From positions 1,635,482 to 1,699,481 of the forward strand of contig NW_003314270.1 in the NCBI RefSeq assembly GCF_000143415.4: 64,000 nucleotides of DNA, in the 5' to 3' direction. The notes under the pieces were generated by a model that was not told the DNA's origin, searched no databases, and saw only the letters and a list, made by a program, of their open reading frames with translations. Positions 1 through 11,975 of the stretch are shown here, piece after piece. This stretch comes from Selaginella moellendorffii (Eukaryota > Streptophyta > Lycopodiopsida > Selaginellales > Selaginellaceae). The stretch's first letter is position 1, and every line of letters starts with the position of its first letter. Position numbers and translations under genes: made by a program.

Positions 1-429
1 CCGTGGCCTTACGCGAGCCACCTAGGTACTCTCCCCACCTTCCGCCCTTGGGTGCTCTAGCCATGGGCTTAGAGCGAGGTTCCGTTGAGCCACGCCTGGT
101 ATCCAAGTAGGTAGTGCCACCCACACTTGGACTGGGAGCATCGGCCAGTCGATCTCCCGGGGGAACTAAAGCCGACTCTTGAATACTTCACCAAGCTACC
201 CCGCTTGTCGGTCCGTGTTCACTCTAGCCTTGGACTTCCCAGTGGTCAGCTCATCACCCAACACTGGGTCTGGCCTTCCTAGGCCAAACTGGCTCCATTG
301 GGCTCTAACCCCCACACTCTCCCTACTATACTTTTGGAACCCCCTGCAGCCCCCCCCCCCCGGGGGACGATCGCTTTGGGCTTTCACCCAACTGCCTGTA
401 TTAGTATTCGGACTCGGTCTCGGTCCTGA

Positions 430-790
430 ATTTGGACTCGGACTCAGTCTCGGTCTCGGTCTTGGTCTCGGTCTCGGTCCCGGTCTCGGTTCCATCTCAG
501 ACTCCATCTCGGACTCCATCTCGGGTCCATCTCGGACTCCATCTCGGGTCCATCTCGGACTCCATCTCGGTCCATCTCGGACTCCACTTCGGGTCCATCT
601 CAAATCCATCTCGGACTCCATATCGGACTCCATCTCGGACTCCACTTCGGGTCCATCTCAGATCCATCTCAAACTCCATATTGGACTCCATCTCGGACTC
701 CATATCGGACTCCACTTCAGGTCCATCTCAAACTCCACTTTGGGTCCATCTCGGACTCCAACTCGGGTCCACCTCGGACTCCATCTCGGA
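430..790. repeat. LTR minisatellite (element A)
   Basis: Complement of alternating 12-bp (CCGAGATGGAGT) and 11-bp (CCGAGATGGAC) units, after a GAGACC-type hexamer zone; more degenerate than in B. Confidence 0.85.
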
Positions 791-796
791 CACTTC

Positions 797-976
797 CACG
801 TGTCATGTGTTGGTCCTTTTTGGGTCCCTTTTTGGAGCCTTGCTTATTGCTCGCTTCGTGCTCGTTCCTTGAGCACTTTGTTGGGAGTTCCACTCTTGCT
901 CTCGACCTTCCAAATCAGAGCTTTTAGTCTAAACGTGTTACACTCGTTTGGCTTTTGCTGCGGCCACTACCACGTG
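797..976. promoter_or_regulatory. Two G-box (CACGTG) motifs in L LTRs
   Basis: CACGTG at 797-802 (context CCACGTGTCA) and 971-976 (context CCACGTGGCA), downstream of the minisatellite. Both are kept at equivalent places in the LTRs at 12595-14281 and 55222-56982; element B has lost the second. G-box/ABRE-like cores bind plant bZIP and bHLH factors, so they may help drive LTR transcription; that role is inference. Confidence 0.4.
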
Positions 977-1024
977 GCACCCTTTCTGGCTCCACTTTGG
1001 GGCCTAGGGATTTTGTGTCTCACA

Positions 1025-4000
1025 ACTCCACCACCCATAGACGAAGTTCGATGTCCTCATCGAACGGTAAACCATTTTGTTAAGTAACACCCGCATGTGT
1101 TACCATTTCCATCCTTGGCACCTAGCCAATATTTGTCAATGGTTTGACATTGAAGGCTCACCATGCCTTCTGCATATTCGTCAATGGTTTGATACCAAAG
1201 GCTCACCATGCCTTGCCCATCCTCTAAGGAGGGTAGTCTCTCCAACTTAGAAACTAGTTGGACCACATGTAGTGGTTCTCTCCTTTTATTGGTTTAGTTC
1301 TCGCTAAACCTCTTAGAGACCCTTCTCTAATCAATCCCACTACTCCTTCTCGAGTAGTCTCAATTTCCATCTATTGAACGTTTGCACCTTGGAACTTTTA
1401 CTCTTTGACTTCTGGAAGTCAATTTCCTAGATGTCTCCAACACCTTGCATTGCACCTATTGTGCAACTCCACTTCCCATCCTAGGAAGTTCTTTACTTGA
1501 GGGCACCATCATCCTTTCTTCTATTTCGTGCCACCTTGGGCACTAAGTTCCATTTATCATACTTTGTGCTAGGGCTGTCTATGTCCTATCATTTGGCTAC
1601 TTTACTGCTCCCTCCCTTGGAGCTTCCACTTTTGCCAAATCAGAGCAATTCAGAATCCATCCTTGGAAACACACTTCCTTTCCCGCAATTTGTTAGCGTC
1701 CAACACATTAGTGTTCCTCGCCTAACTTTGTCACTTGGATTCCTTCCAAGGGATTCCACAGCCCTCTCTTGGCCACTCATCTTTTGCTCCTATCCGTTGA
1801 TTGTTGCACCAAGCAACACTGAATCTCTACCTCCCTCCTTGAGGTATTATTTTGATTCCATAGCAAAGGCTCTGCTTTGCCAAGACTAGGGTGTTCACCC
1901 CAAGTAAGTCTCTTTAGCATGTTCTGTTGTGGGCTCTATCCACGGCCCAACTTTGTGACCTTCCCATGGGTCTCTTTAAAGACTACTTTCCTTAGACACA
2001 CTATGCCATCGCAATGACATAGCTCATTTCCCTAAGGTGCTTTTCCCACTTGGTCACCTTGACCAAGCCACACCACCATCAATAGTTCAAATCAACACTT
2101 TGAACTAGGAACCTTATTCCTTAGCCCAAACAAGGACTTTGTCCTTATTTAGCCACAAGATCACCTAGTGATCTCACCTTAGCACCTTAACAGGTTTGCC
2201 AATAGGTACTAGGTCTTCCAGACCTTTAACTTGTTAACTACGACCCCGGGGGCATCCCCCACACTTGACGGTGCGCCCAAGCCAGCCCTTCTGGCCAAAG
2301 GTCCATAACAACTAAGACTGGGTGTCCCCATCTCATTCACCGCATCCTTGGTGCCACTGGCACCAAAGTGTTCAAGTTAGATATGCTGAGCCACATTAAG
2401 CAATCTAACTGTGCATCACGACTCCGAGGCATCCCTCGCTTGGCAGTGTGCCCAAACCAGTCTCCACACTGAGAGTCCATGACCATCGAAAAATGAGTGT
2501 CCTCATATTCCAAACCATCACCACACCCTAGTGAGTTGGGACTCAAACCCAAGCACTAGAGGGTTGGGACTTAAACCCAACCTCTGTATATGCATTTACG
2601 GACAGCATCACCCAGGATGCCTGGCGTGACTCCCCACACCTGTGCACCAACTTATACTCAAAGCACGCTATAGATCACAGCTTAGGAACCTAGTTCCTCC
2701 ACACTGTCAAGTCCTCTCACTTGACAAGTCTGTGATCATGCATGGACTCCTCCATGCTTGGCCCCATGGCCCACCCTTTTTGAAGTTATCACCTTCAACT
2801 AGGGTATTTGTTCCCCTGACTTGCCAATCTCGCTTTGGCAAGTCCTCCGACCACTGTAACATGGTTCCTGCACAAGGGTGAAAGCCCTTGATCATCGACT
2901 TTCGTTCAAAGCCCTCTCTTTGAACACTCAGGAACTACTTCCCTCCACTCGATTCTCCACTCCCAGCTGGCATAACCAACCTTGGTTATGCCCTTTGATT
3001 TCTATGGTTCGGTTCTACCCCCTTACTTCTTGCTTTTGGCTTCACACCTTTCCTTCGGTCATTCTCCTCCAGACCAGGAGGATAGCTTTGCACTTTCTAT
3101 CATGCCTTAGCAAGTATTCTTAGGGATGAACCTACCCGATAGCCTAGGGAGTGGTTCCTCAATCCAGGTATGCTCACCCTATAATCCCACACATCGAGAT
3201 TACGTTGTTGCTTATGGGCCTTTACATGCCCATCACTAGCCTTGCCAAAATTCCATTTTTGGCTTTGTCCAATTCGAGTAGACAGTCTTCTCCTGTCTTC
3301 GCCACCTTGGACATTTGGATAGCACCTTCTATCCATCATTCGCTAGGGACTTAGTCCCTTGGGCCTTATCTATTGCCTTCGCGACATCAAACACCACCTC
3401 CTAGTGTTCTAGAGTGTTCGAGTGTCCCAATGATAGTTTCCTTGACAATGAGTATTTCCTTCCATGACATTGACTTACTATATTGCAACATAAGCAACTT
3501 ATCCCCCGTAAGGGTATATCCAACTTCCTTATGCCATTAAGAAGGCTTGGGTAGCTACCTTCTACCCGTTTAAACAATTATTTTGCACCTCCTGCTTAGT
3601 TACCTCATAGTTGTCAAGTCCTACAACTCATTACTGTTGCTTCCACACCTCCATCATTATCTGGGTCACCACACTCCAACTGCATGCTCTGCAGTCTAGG
3701 CTATGCCATTCCCATTTCCATTGGGATTCCTTTGGCAAGGGGTTCTCATGAACCCACCAACATAGCCTCAAGGTATCACACCTTGGCACATTTGGTGTCT
3801 CCACATTATCGGCTCCACGAGCCTACCTCTATGACACTTCTTCTTTGTGTCTAAGTCTTTGCCAAGACCAATACCACTCTTTCTCATGCCAACCATCCGT
3901 TAGCACTACACCATAGAGGTCACACACAACTTTGTTTCAAAGTTGTTTTCTTTTGGGAACACCCTTCCCACGACTTTAGCATAGCACATTTTGCTATCGA

Positions 4001-4308
4001 TGAGATACCCTCTGTTCTCATCCTTGGATCCTATGATCCCCCCCATCCTTCGTGGGGAACCACACACTTTAGTCCAAATGCTTCTATTAGTCCTTTAGGA
4101 CCATTCCTTGACTCTACTTGAGTCATCCAGCAGTTTTGGACTTGGTTAATCCACAGACCCGTAAGATCCTACTTATCGGGCACTAGCTCACTGGAATACA
4201 CTTCTTGCATTCATGTCCTCACTCACAAGGACTATTTTCACAAGTGTTACTCTAACACTTGATTTTGTTCTCTGGGGCAACCTTTGCCCCTTAGGACTAC
4301 TTGTCCAT
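1025..4308 (-). mobile_element. Interior of L-family retroelement A, first part
   Basis: Non-coding retroelement interior in reverse orientation, colinear with 14282-17850 of element C and with the complement of about 5040-8561 in element B. No frame encodes a recognisable gag, protease, reverse transcriptase or integrase; ORFs are short and not conserved in a way that suggests protein. It therefore resembles a large retrotransposon derivative needing proteins from another element. It stops at TCCAT (4304-4308), where element B is inserted; the same interior resumes at 12379. Substitutions relative to B and C are scattered, so A is the older copy. Confidence 0.8.
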
Positions 4309-4503
4309 TGTAAGCAACCAAAGGGAACGACTTGAGAGACGATCCATGGGGTTCAAATATAGAGGGAAAGGGCCCATGAACAAGAGTGCACCCCCTTTTC
4401 CAATCGGTTAAGGGTCTTGGGATATTTGGGGTTAAGCGTCCTTGGGTTTGAATAGTACTGGGCTGGGTGACCTCCCGGGAAGTCCAAAACTCAGGAGCTT
4501 ACA
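4309..4503 (+). repeat. 5' LTR (195 bp) of element B
   Basis: Starts TGTAAGCAACC and ends AGGAGCTTACA; I see no difference from the 3' copy at 12179-12373, so insertion is recent. Related old copies occur at 30820-31014, 54373-54563 and 54564-54704, so this short LTR is a dispersed family in this genome. Confidence 0.93.
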
Positions 4504-4505
4504 CT

Positions 4506-4517
4506 TGGTATCAGAGC
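4506..4517 (+). other. Primer binding site (initiator tRNA-Met), first
   Basis: TGGTATCAGAGC matches the 3' end complement of plant initiator methionine tRNA, the usual minus-strand primer of plant LTR retrotransposons. It sits two bases after the LTR end. What follows (from 4518) is the L-family leader, not the leader found after the second primer site at 11976. Confidence 0.9.
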
Positions 4518-7500
4518 TGTTCCTTAGTCCAACTTTTATTGGTGCTCAAGTATATCACCACTAGTGTTGGCATTGGAAGGTCCGAGGAGTGGGCCTATCC
4601 TTGAGGAGTAGCAAGTTGGGAAGACATGGCTCTCCATTACAGTTCATGTGTGAACTTGTAGACGAGGTGGTGGATAGAAAAGGGCCAATAATGGAACGAC
4701 TTTGGGATCTTGGGAACAGTGCAAGGTTTTCCTCATTGAGTTGAGGATGTGATCCGGATGAGCATTTGTCTCAGCAAATTGGCTTAGGTTGTTGTGGTAA
4801 ACAACTAAAGTTGGGATCACGGGAAAAATAGAGACTCCAAAACAATAAAGGAGTCACAAGATTATCCTCATATAGTTGAGGTTGGTGCTCATGAATGTGA
4901 GACCAAAGGTAATAACCGTGGAAGGTCAAATACGGAAGAGGACGCAAGTCCTTGAAATGGTAGCCGGGGCTACCTTTAATAAATGCTGGAACAACCCAAG
5001 GAGTTGGGGGTGTATTAAGTGGATGAGTTGGTATTCTCATCACATGGACAAGTAGTCCTAAGGGGCAAAGGTTGCCCCCAGAAAACAAAATCAAGTGTCG
5101 GAGTAACACTTGTGAAAATAGTCCTTTTGAGTAGGACCGGAATGCAAGAAGTGTATTCTAGTGAGCTAGTGCCTCACAAGTAGGACCTTACGGGTCGGTG
5201 GATTAACCAAGTCCAAAATTGCTAGACGACTCAAGTAGAGTCAAGGGATGGTCCTAAAAGGACTGATAGAAGCATTTGGACTGAGGTGCGTTATACCCCA
5301 CAAAGGATGGGGGGGGATCATAGGATCCAAGGATGAGAACAGAGAGTATCTCATCGATGGCAAAATGTGCCATGCTAAAGTTATGGGAAAGGTGTTCCCA
5401 GAAGAAAACAACTTTGACACAAAGTTGTGTGTGACCTCTATGGTGTAGTGCTAACGGATGGTTGGCATGAGAAAGAGCGGTGTTGGTCTTGGCAAAGACT
5501 TAAACATGAAGGGGAAGTGTCATAGAGGTAGGCTCGTGGAGCTGATGGTGTGGAGACACCAAATGTGCCAAGGTGTGATACCTTGAGGCTATGTTGGTGG
5601 GTTCATGAGAACCCCTTGCCAAAGGAATCCCAATGGAAATGGGAATGGCATAGCCTAAGCGGTAGAGCATGCAGCTGGAGTGCGGTGACCCAGATAATGA
5701 TGGAGGTGTGCAAGCACCAAGCAATGAGTTGTAGGACTTGACAACTATGAGGCAACTAAGCAAGAGGTGCAAAATAACTGGTTAAACGGGTAGAAGGTAG
5801 CTACCCAAGACTTCTAGTATAGGGAAGTCGAATATACCCTTACAGGGGATAAGTTGCTTACGTTGCGATATAGTAAGTCAATGTCATAAAAGGAAATACT
5901 CATTGTCAAGAAAGCCATCATTGGGACACCCGAACACTCTAGAACACCAGAAGTTAGTGTTTGATGTCGCGAGGGCAATGGATAAAGCCCAAGGGACTAA
6001 GTCCCTAGCGAATGATGGATAGAAGGTGGTATCCAAATGTCCAAGGTTGCGGAGACAGAAGAGGACTGTCTACCCAAGTTGGACAAAGCCAAAAATGGAA
6101 TTTTGGCAAAGCTAGTGATGGGCATGTAAAGGCCCATAAGCAACAATGTAATCCTAGTGTGTGGGATTATAAGCTGAGCATACCCGGATTGAGGAACCAC
6201 TCCCTGGGCTATTGGGTAGGTTCATCCCTAAGAATACTTGCTAAGGCATGATAGAAAGTGCAAAGCTATCCTCCTGGTCTGGAGGAGAATGACCGAAAAA
6301 AAGGTGTGAAGCCAAAGGCAAGTAGTATTGGGATGGAACTGAACCATAGAAATCAAAGGGCATAACCAAGGTTGGTTATGCCAGCTGGGAGTGGAGAATC
6401 AAGTAGGGGCTCAAGGGTGTTGCCGCTAGCAACCGTGATGCCATGAAGAGTCTAAAATATGGAATTGTCCATGTTAGACTATGTGGCATTTGGAAGGCTT
6501 GCAAAAAGGGAGGCCTTAGCAAGCTGAGGGACAGAGTTCCTTCAAGGTTCCCAAAGACGATTCTAGGTAGCTTAGTACCTAGAAAGGCCAAGTGTAAATG
6601 GTTCATGGAACGCGCGAAATTAGAGTGGCGCAGCAGAAGCATGGTCTTGAAGCTTGCCATGAGGCAAGGCTATCAAGGTTAGGGAAGTAGTTCCCGAGTG
6701 TTCAAAGAGAGGGCTTTGAACGAAAGTCGATGGTCAAGGACTTTCACACTTATGTAGGAACCATGTTACAGTGGTCGGAGGACTTGCCAAGTGAGATTGG
6801 CACGTCGGGGGAACAAATACCCTAGTTGAAGGTGATAACTTCAAAAAGGGTGGGCCATGGGGCCAAGCATGGAGGAGTTCATGCATGATCACAGACATGT
6901 CAAGTGAGAGGACTTAGCAGTGTGGAGGAATTAGGTTCCTAAGCTGTGATCTGTAGCGCGCTTTAAAAATAAGTTGGTGCACCGGCGTGGGGAGTCACGC
7001 CAGGCATCTTGTGGATGCCGTCCGTAGATGCATATACGGAGGTTGGGTTCGAGTCCCGACCCTCTAGTGCTTGGGTTCGAGCCCCAAATCACTAGGGCGT
7101 GGTGATAGTTTGGAATATGAGGACACTCATATTTCGGTGGTCATGGACTCTCAGTGGGGAGACTGGTTTGGGCACACCACCAAGCGAGGGATGCCTCGGA
7201 GTCATGATGCACGGTTAGATTGCTTAGTGTGAAAGCTCAGCATATTTAACTTGAACGCTTTGGTGCAAGTGGCACCAAGGACGTGGTGAGTGAGATGGGG
7301 ACACCTAATCTCAGTTGCTATGGACCCTTGGCCGGAAGGGTTGGCTTGGGCGCACCGCCAAGTGTGGGGGATGCCCCTGGGGTCGTAGTTAACAAGTTAA
7401 AGGTCTAGAAGACCTAGTACCTATTGGCAAACCTGTTAAGGTGCCGAGGTGAGATCACTAGGTGATCTTGTGGCTAAATAAGGACAAGGTCCTTGTTTGG

Positions 7501-8561
7501 GTTAAGGAATAAGGTTCCTAGTTCAAAATGTTGAAATTGAACTGTTTAAGATGGTGTGGCTTGGTCGTGATGACCAAGTGGGAAGAGCACCTAAGGGAAA
7601 TAAACTATGTCCGTCCGATGGCATAGTGAGTCCGAGGAAAGTAGTCTCTATAAAAGACCCATGGGAGGGTCACGAAGTTGGGCCATGGATAGAGCCCATA
7701 GCGGAAGATGCTAAAGAGACGTACTAGGGGTGAACATCCTCCGGACTTGGCAAAGAAGAGTCTTTGCTATGGAACCGAAAGGATACCTCAAAAATGGAGG
7801 TAGCGATCCGATATTGCTGGGTGCAACAATCAAGGATAGGAGCAAAAGACTAATGGCCAAGTTTGGGCCATGGAATTTAATGGAAGGGATCCAAATGGCA
7901 AAGTTAGCCAAGGAACACTAATGTGTTCGATGCTAACAGCTTGTGGGAAAGGAAGTGGACTTCCAAGGATGGATTCCGAATTGCTCTGATTTGGCGAAAG
8001 TGGAAGCTCCAAGGGAGGGAGCGGTAAGGTAGCCAAATGATAGGGTGATGGACAACCCTAGCACAAAGTGTGATAAATGGAACTTAGTGCCCAAGGTGGC
8101 ACGAAATACAAGAGAGGATGATGGTGCCCTCAAGTAATGAACTTCCTAGGATAGGGAAGTGGAGTCGCACAATCTGTGCAATGCAAGGTGTTGGAGACAC
8201 CTAGGAAATTGACTCCAAGAAGTCAAAATTCAAAGTTCCAAAGTGCAAAGGTTATATCGATGGAAATTGAGACTACTCGAGAAGGAGTAGTGGGATTGAC
8301 TTAGAGAAGGGTCTCTAAGAGGTTTAGCGAGAACTAAACCAATAAAAGGAGAGAACCATTACATGTGGTCCAATCAGTCTCTAAGTTGGAGAGACTATGC
8401 TCCTTAAAGGATGGACAAGGCATGGTGAGCCTTTGATGTCAAACCATAGACAAAGATTGGCTAGGTGCCAAGGATGGAAATGGTAACACGTGTGGGTATT
8501 ACTTTATGAAAGGGTTTACCGTTCGATGAGGACATCGAACTTCGTCTATGGGTGGTGGAGT
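4518..8561 (+). mobile_element. L-family interior carried by element B
   Basis: Forward copy of the non-coding L interior, matching the complement of element C 14282-18379. It ends GGTGGTGGAGT just before the L LTR at 8562, the expected position of the polypurine tract. Noteworthy contents are a folded block with two tRNA T-arm-like hairpins (6984-7095) and a stem-loop (8521-8540) 21 bases from the LTR. Several short ORFs exist, but none resembles a retroelement protein and their frames differ between copies. Confidence 0.85.
6984..7095 (+). other. Conserved folded block with twin tRNA T-arm-like hairpins
   Basis: Five successive perfect or near-perfect stems: GGCGTG/CACGCC (6984-6989 with 6996-7001), GGCATC/GATGCC (7003-7008 with 7014-7019), TCCGTA/TACGGA (7021-7026 with 7035-7040), a T-arm-like hairpin TTGGGTTCGAGTCCCGA (7043-7059), and a second, TTGGGTTCGAGCCCCAA (7071-7087), enclosed by CTAGTG/CACTAG (7064-7069 with 7090-7095). 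The loops match the pol III B-box core GGTTCGA. Homologous blocks lie on the minus strand at about 2533-2640 (A), 15788-15905 (C) and 59015-59140 (F). F shows compensating changes. Function unknown; packaging, dimerisation or a relic of a tRNA-derived SINE are possible. Confidence 0.6.
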
Positions 8562-10288
8562 TGTGAGACACAAAATCCCTAGGCCCCAAAAGTGGAGCCG
8601 GAAGGGCGCCACATGGTAGTGGCCGAAGCGAGAGCCAAACGAGCGTAACACGTTTGGACCAAAAGCTCCGACTTGAAAAGTCAAGAGCGGGAGTGGAACT
8701 CCCAACGAAGTGCTCGAGGAACGAGCACGAAGCGAGCAAAAGGCGAGGCTCCAAAAAGGGACCCAAAAGGACCAACACCTGACACGTGGGAGTGTCCGAG
8801 ATGGACCCGAGTTGGAGTCCGAGATGGAGTCCGAGATGGAGTCCGAGGTGGACCCAAGATGGACCCGAAATGGAGTCCGAGATGGAGTCCGAGGTGGACC
8901 CGAGATGGACCCGAAATGGAGTCCGAGATGGAGTCCGAGGTGGAGTCCGAGGTGGACCCGAGATGGACCCGAAATGGAGTCCGAGATGGAGTCCGAGGTG
9001 GACCCGAGATGGACCCGAAATGGAGTCCGAGATGGAGTCCGAGATGGACCCGAGATGGGACCCGAGATGGAGTCCGAGATGGAGTCCGAGATGGACCCGA
9101 GATGGACCCGAGATGGAGTCCGAGATGGAGTCCGAGATGGAGTCCGAGATGGAGTCCGAAGTCGAGACCGAGACCGGGACCGAGACCGGGACCGAGACCG
9201 AGACCGAGATCGGGACCGAGGCCGAGGCCGAGGCCGAGGCCGAGACCGAGCCCGAGTCCGAGTCCGAGTCCGAGTCCGAGTCTGGAGCCTGAGAGGGTGA
9301 AAGCCCAAAGCGTTCGTCTCCCAGACCCTGGGGGGTTTGGTGAGCTCCAAAAGTATAGTAGGGGGAGGACTGAAGTGGAGCCAGTTTGGCCAGGAAAGGC
9401 CAGTTTGGCCCAGGAAGGCCAGACCCAGTGTTGGGTGATGAACTGACCACTGGGAAGTCCAAGACTAGAGTGAATACGGACCGACAAGCGGGGTAGCTTG
9501 GTGAAGTGTTCAAGAGCCGGCTCTAGTTCCCCCGGGAGATCGACTGGCCGATGCTCCCAGTCCAAGTGTGGGTGGCACTACCTACTTGGATACCAGGCGT
9601 GGCTCAACGGAACCTCGCTCTAAGCCCATGGCTAGAGCACCTAAAGGCGATAGGTGGGGAGAGTACCCAGGTGGCTCGCGTAAGGCCACGGTGTTCCGAA
9701 ATGTCGTCCCAAAGGCCCAGACTATGGAAAGGAAGAGGAGCAATCCTCTGGGGTAGTGACCAAGGACACAGTCGTGTGGTGAGGAAGTCCCAGAGGACCG
9801 TGGGACTTAGTGGTCGGGCCTGTGGGCCTCGATCCAGTGGCAGTGTTGGCAAACACGGCCAGGGGCAGAAAGGGACTTGGTAGGAACTGACAAAGGGACT
9901 TTGGGGAAGGTGATTCCCCAGGTCTGTGGGCATCCTAAGGATGCTAAGGAGTGGATCTAGGATGACCCCTCGTAGACAGATGGCCCAGTCTTGGAGAGAC
10001 GGGATGGTGATGCAAGTGGTATTGGACCATTTGCGCAGCAAAGGTGAATGGGCATGGCCTTAGCGTAACGGGCCGAGATGTCAGTGGTACCTTTGGGTGT
10101 CGGTCATGGGATCGGACACGTGGAGCACTTGGACCAAGTGCAAAGGTTGAGTGGCATGGATGCCATTCTCGGGGCTAGCAAGCCCCAAGTCCTGAATGGG
10201 ACTTATGGAGGTTGTGAATGAGACTCCTCCAAGTGGTCGGAGGTGTGGTTAAGTGACTAAAGTAGAATGGAAAAATTAGTCGCTTACA
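8562..10288 (+). mobile_element. L-family LTR, tandem copy 1 in element B
   Basis: A complete 1.73-kb LTR, TGTGAGACAC...TTAGTCGCTTACA, preceded by AGT from the interior end. It is almost identical to the copy at 10292-11972, differing mainly in minisatellite length (about 46 bp longer). The two copies are separated only by AGT, repeating the three bases found just upstream of this LTR. Confidence 0.88.
8795..9290. repeat. LTR minisatellite (B, LTR copy 1)
   Basis: Tandem 12-bp CCGAGATGGAGT and 11-bp CCGAGATGGAC units to about 9160, then hexamers (GAGACC, GAGGCC, GAGTCC) to 9290. No frame on either strand meets a stop, giving several overlapping ORFs of 168-350 codons that are artefacts. Confidence 0.93.
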
Positions 10289-10291
10289 AGT

Positions 10292-11972
10292 TGTGAGACA
10301 CAAAATCCCTAGGCCCCAAAAGTGGAGCCGGAAGGGCGCCACATGGTAGTGGCCGAAGCGAGAGCCAAACGAGCGTAACACGTTTGGACCAAAAGCTCCG
10401 ACTTGAAAAGTCAAGAGCGAGAGTGGAACTCCCAACGAAGTGCTCGAGGAACAAGCACAAAGCGAGCAAAAGGCGAGGCTCCAAAAAGGGACCCAAAAGG
10501 ACCAACACCTGACACGTGGGAGTGTCCGAGATGGACCCGAGTTGGAGTCCGAGATGGAGTCCGAGATGGAGTCCGAGGTGGACCCGAGATGGACCCGAAA
10601 TGGAGTCCGAGATGGAGTCCGAGGTGGAGTCCGAGGTGGACCCGAGATGGACCCGAAATGGAGTCCGAGATGGAGTCCGAGGTGGACCCGAGATGGACCC
10701 GAAATGGAGTCCGAGATGGAGTCCGAGATGGACCCGAGATGGGACCCGAGATGGAGTCCGAGATGGAGTCCGAGATGGACCCGAGATGGACCCGAGATGG
10801 AGTCCGAGATGGAGTCCGAGATGGAGTCCGAGATGGAGTCCGAAGTCGAGACCGAGACCGGGACCGAGACCGAGACCGAGATCGGGACCGAGACCGAGAC
10901 CGAGGCCGAGGCCGAGGCCGAGACCGAGCCCGAGTCCGAGTCCGAGTCCGAGTCCGAGTCCGAGTCTGGAGCCTGAGAGGGTGAAAGCCCAAAGCGTTCG
11001 TCTCCCAGACCCTGGGGGGTTTGGTGAGCTCCAAAAGTATAGTATGGGGAGGACTGCAGTGGAGCCAGTTTGGCCAGGAAAGGCCAGTTTGGCCCAGGAA
11101 GGCCAGACCCAGTGTTGGGTGATGAACTGACCACTGGGAAGTCCAAGACTAGAGTGAATACGGACCGACAAGCGGGGTAGCTTGGTGAAGTGTTCAAGAG
11201 CCGGCTCTAGTTCCCCCGGGAGATCGACTGGCCGATGCTCCCAGTCCAAGTGTGGGTGGCACTACCTACTTGGATACCAGGCGTGGCTCAACGGAACCTC
11301 GCTCTAAGCCCATGGCTAGAGCACCTAAAGGCGATAGGTGGGGAGAGTACCCAGGTGGCTCGCGTAAGGCCACGGTGTTCCGAAATGTCGTCCCAAAGGC
11401 CCAGACTATGGAAAGGAAGAGGAGCAATCCTCTGGGGTAGTGACCAAGGACACAGTCGTGTGGTGAGGAAGTCCCAGAGGACCGTGGGACTTAGTGGTCG
11501 GGCCTGTGGGCCTCGATCCAGTGGCAGTGTTGGCAAACACGGCCAGGGGCAGAAAGGGACTTGGTAGGAACTGACAAAGGGACTTTGGGGAAGGTGATTC
11601 CCCAGGTCTGTGGGCATCCTAAGGATGCTAAGGAGTGGATCTAGGATGACCCCTCGTAGACAGATGGCCCAGTCTTGGAGAGACGGGATGGTGATGCAAG
11701 TGGTATTGGACCATTTGCGCAGCAAAGGTGAATGGGCATGGCCTTAGCGTAACGGGCCGAGATGTCAGTGGTACCTTTGGGTGTCGGTCATGGGATCGGA
11801 CACGTGGAGCACTTGGACCAAGTGCAAAGGTTGAGTGGCATGGATGCCATTCTCGGGGCTAGCAAGCCCCAAGTCTTGAATGGGACTTATGGAGGTTGTG
11901 AATGAGACTCCTCCAAGTGGTCGGAGGTGTGGTTAAGTGACTAAAGTAGAATGGAAAAATTAGTCACTTACA
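10292..11972 (+). mobile_element. L-family LTR, tandem copy 2 in element B
   Basis: A complete 1.68-kb LTR starting TGTGAGACAC and ending TTAGTCACTTACA, followed immediately by a primer binding site, so it is placed as a 5' LTR. Together with copy 1 it forms an LTR-LTR junction with a 3-nt AGT spacer (10289-10291). Confidence 0.88.
10525..10970. repeat. LTR minisatellite (B, LTR copy 2)
   Basis: Same array as at 8795-9290, with fewer 11/12-bp units and a slightly different hexamer order. Confidence 0.93.
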
Positions 11973-11975
11973 ACT

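Larger units (their letters stand above)
1..1024 (-). mobile_element. Partial long LTR of family L (3' LTR of element A)
   Basis: Reverse-oriented LTR cut by the left window edge; its right border reads GTGTCTCACA, the complement of the TGTGAGACAC start seen in forward copies at 8562 and 10292. It aligns throughout with the complete copies at 12595-14281 and 55222-56982. It contains a C-tract near 350-361, a hexamer-repeat zone at about 405-485, a 11/12-bp minisatellite to about 790, and two G-boxes (797-802, 971-976). Long ORFs across it are products of the stop-free repeat. Role as the 3' LTR of a reverse-oriented element follows from the interior sequence that begins at 1025. Confidence 0.85.

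Noticed and set aside
7043-7087. A tRNA gene
   Set aside because: The T-arm-like hairpins are convincing, but there is no matching acceptor stem, A box or D arm in the right place, so a tRNA gene is not supported.
6984-7095. CRISPR-like array from the repeated hairpins
   Set aside because: Only two similar hairpins of unequal spacing in a plant retroelement; no repeat-spacer pattern.
8461-9565. Overlapping ORFs of up to 350 codons on both strands (repeats such as RDRDRD, SDSDSD, GLGLGL, DGVRDGV); likewise in the arrays at 10175-11249, 13318-14301, 56000-57045 and 179-1087
   Set aside because: All arise from stop-free 6-, 11- and 12-bp repeats inside LTRs, read in every frame; none starts or ends at conserved places in the different LTR copies.
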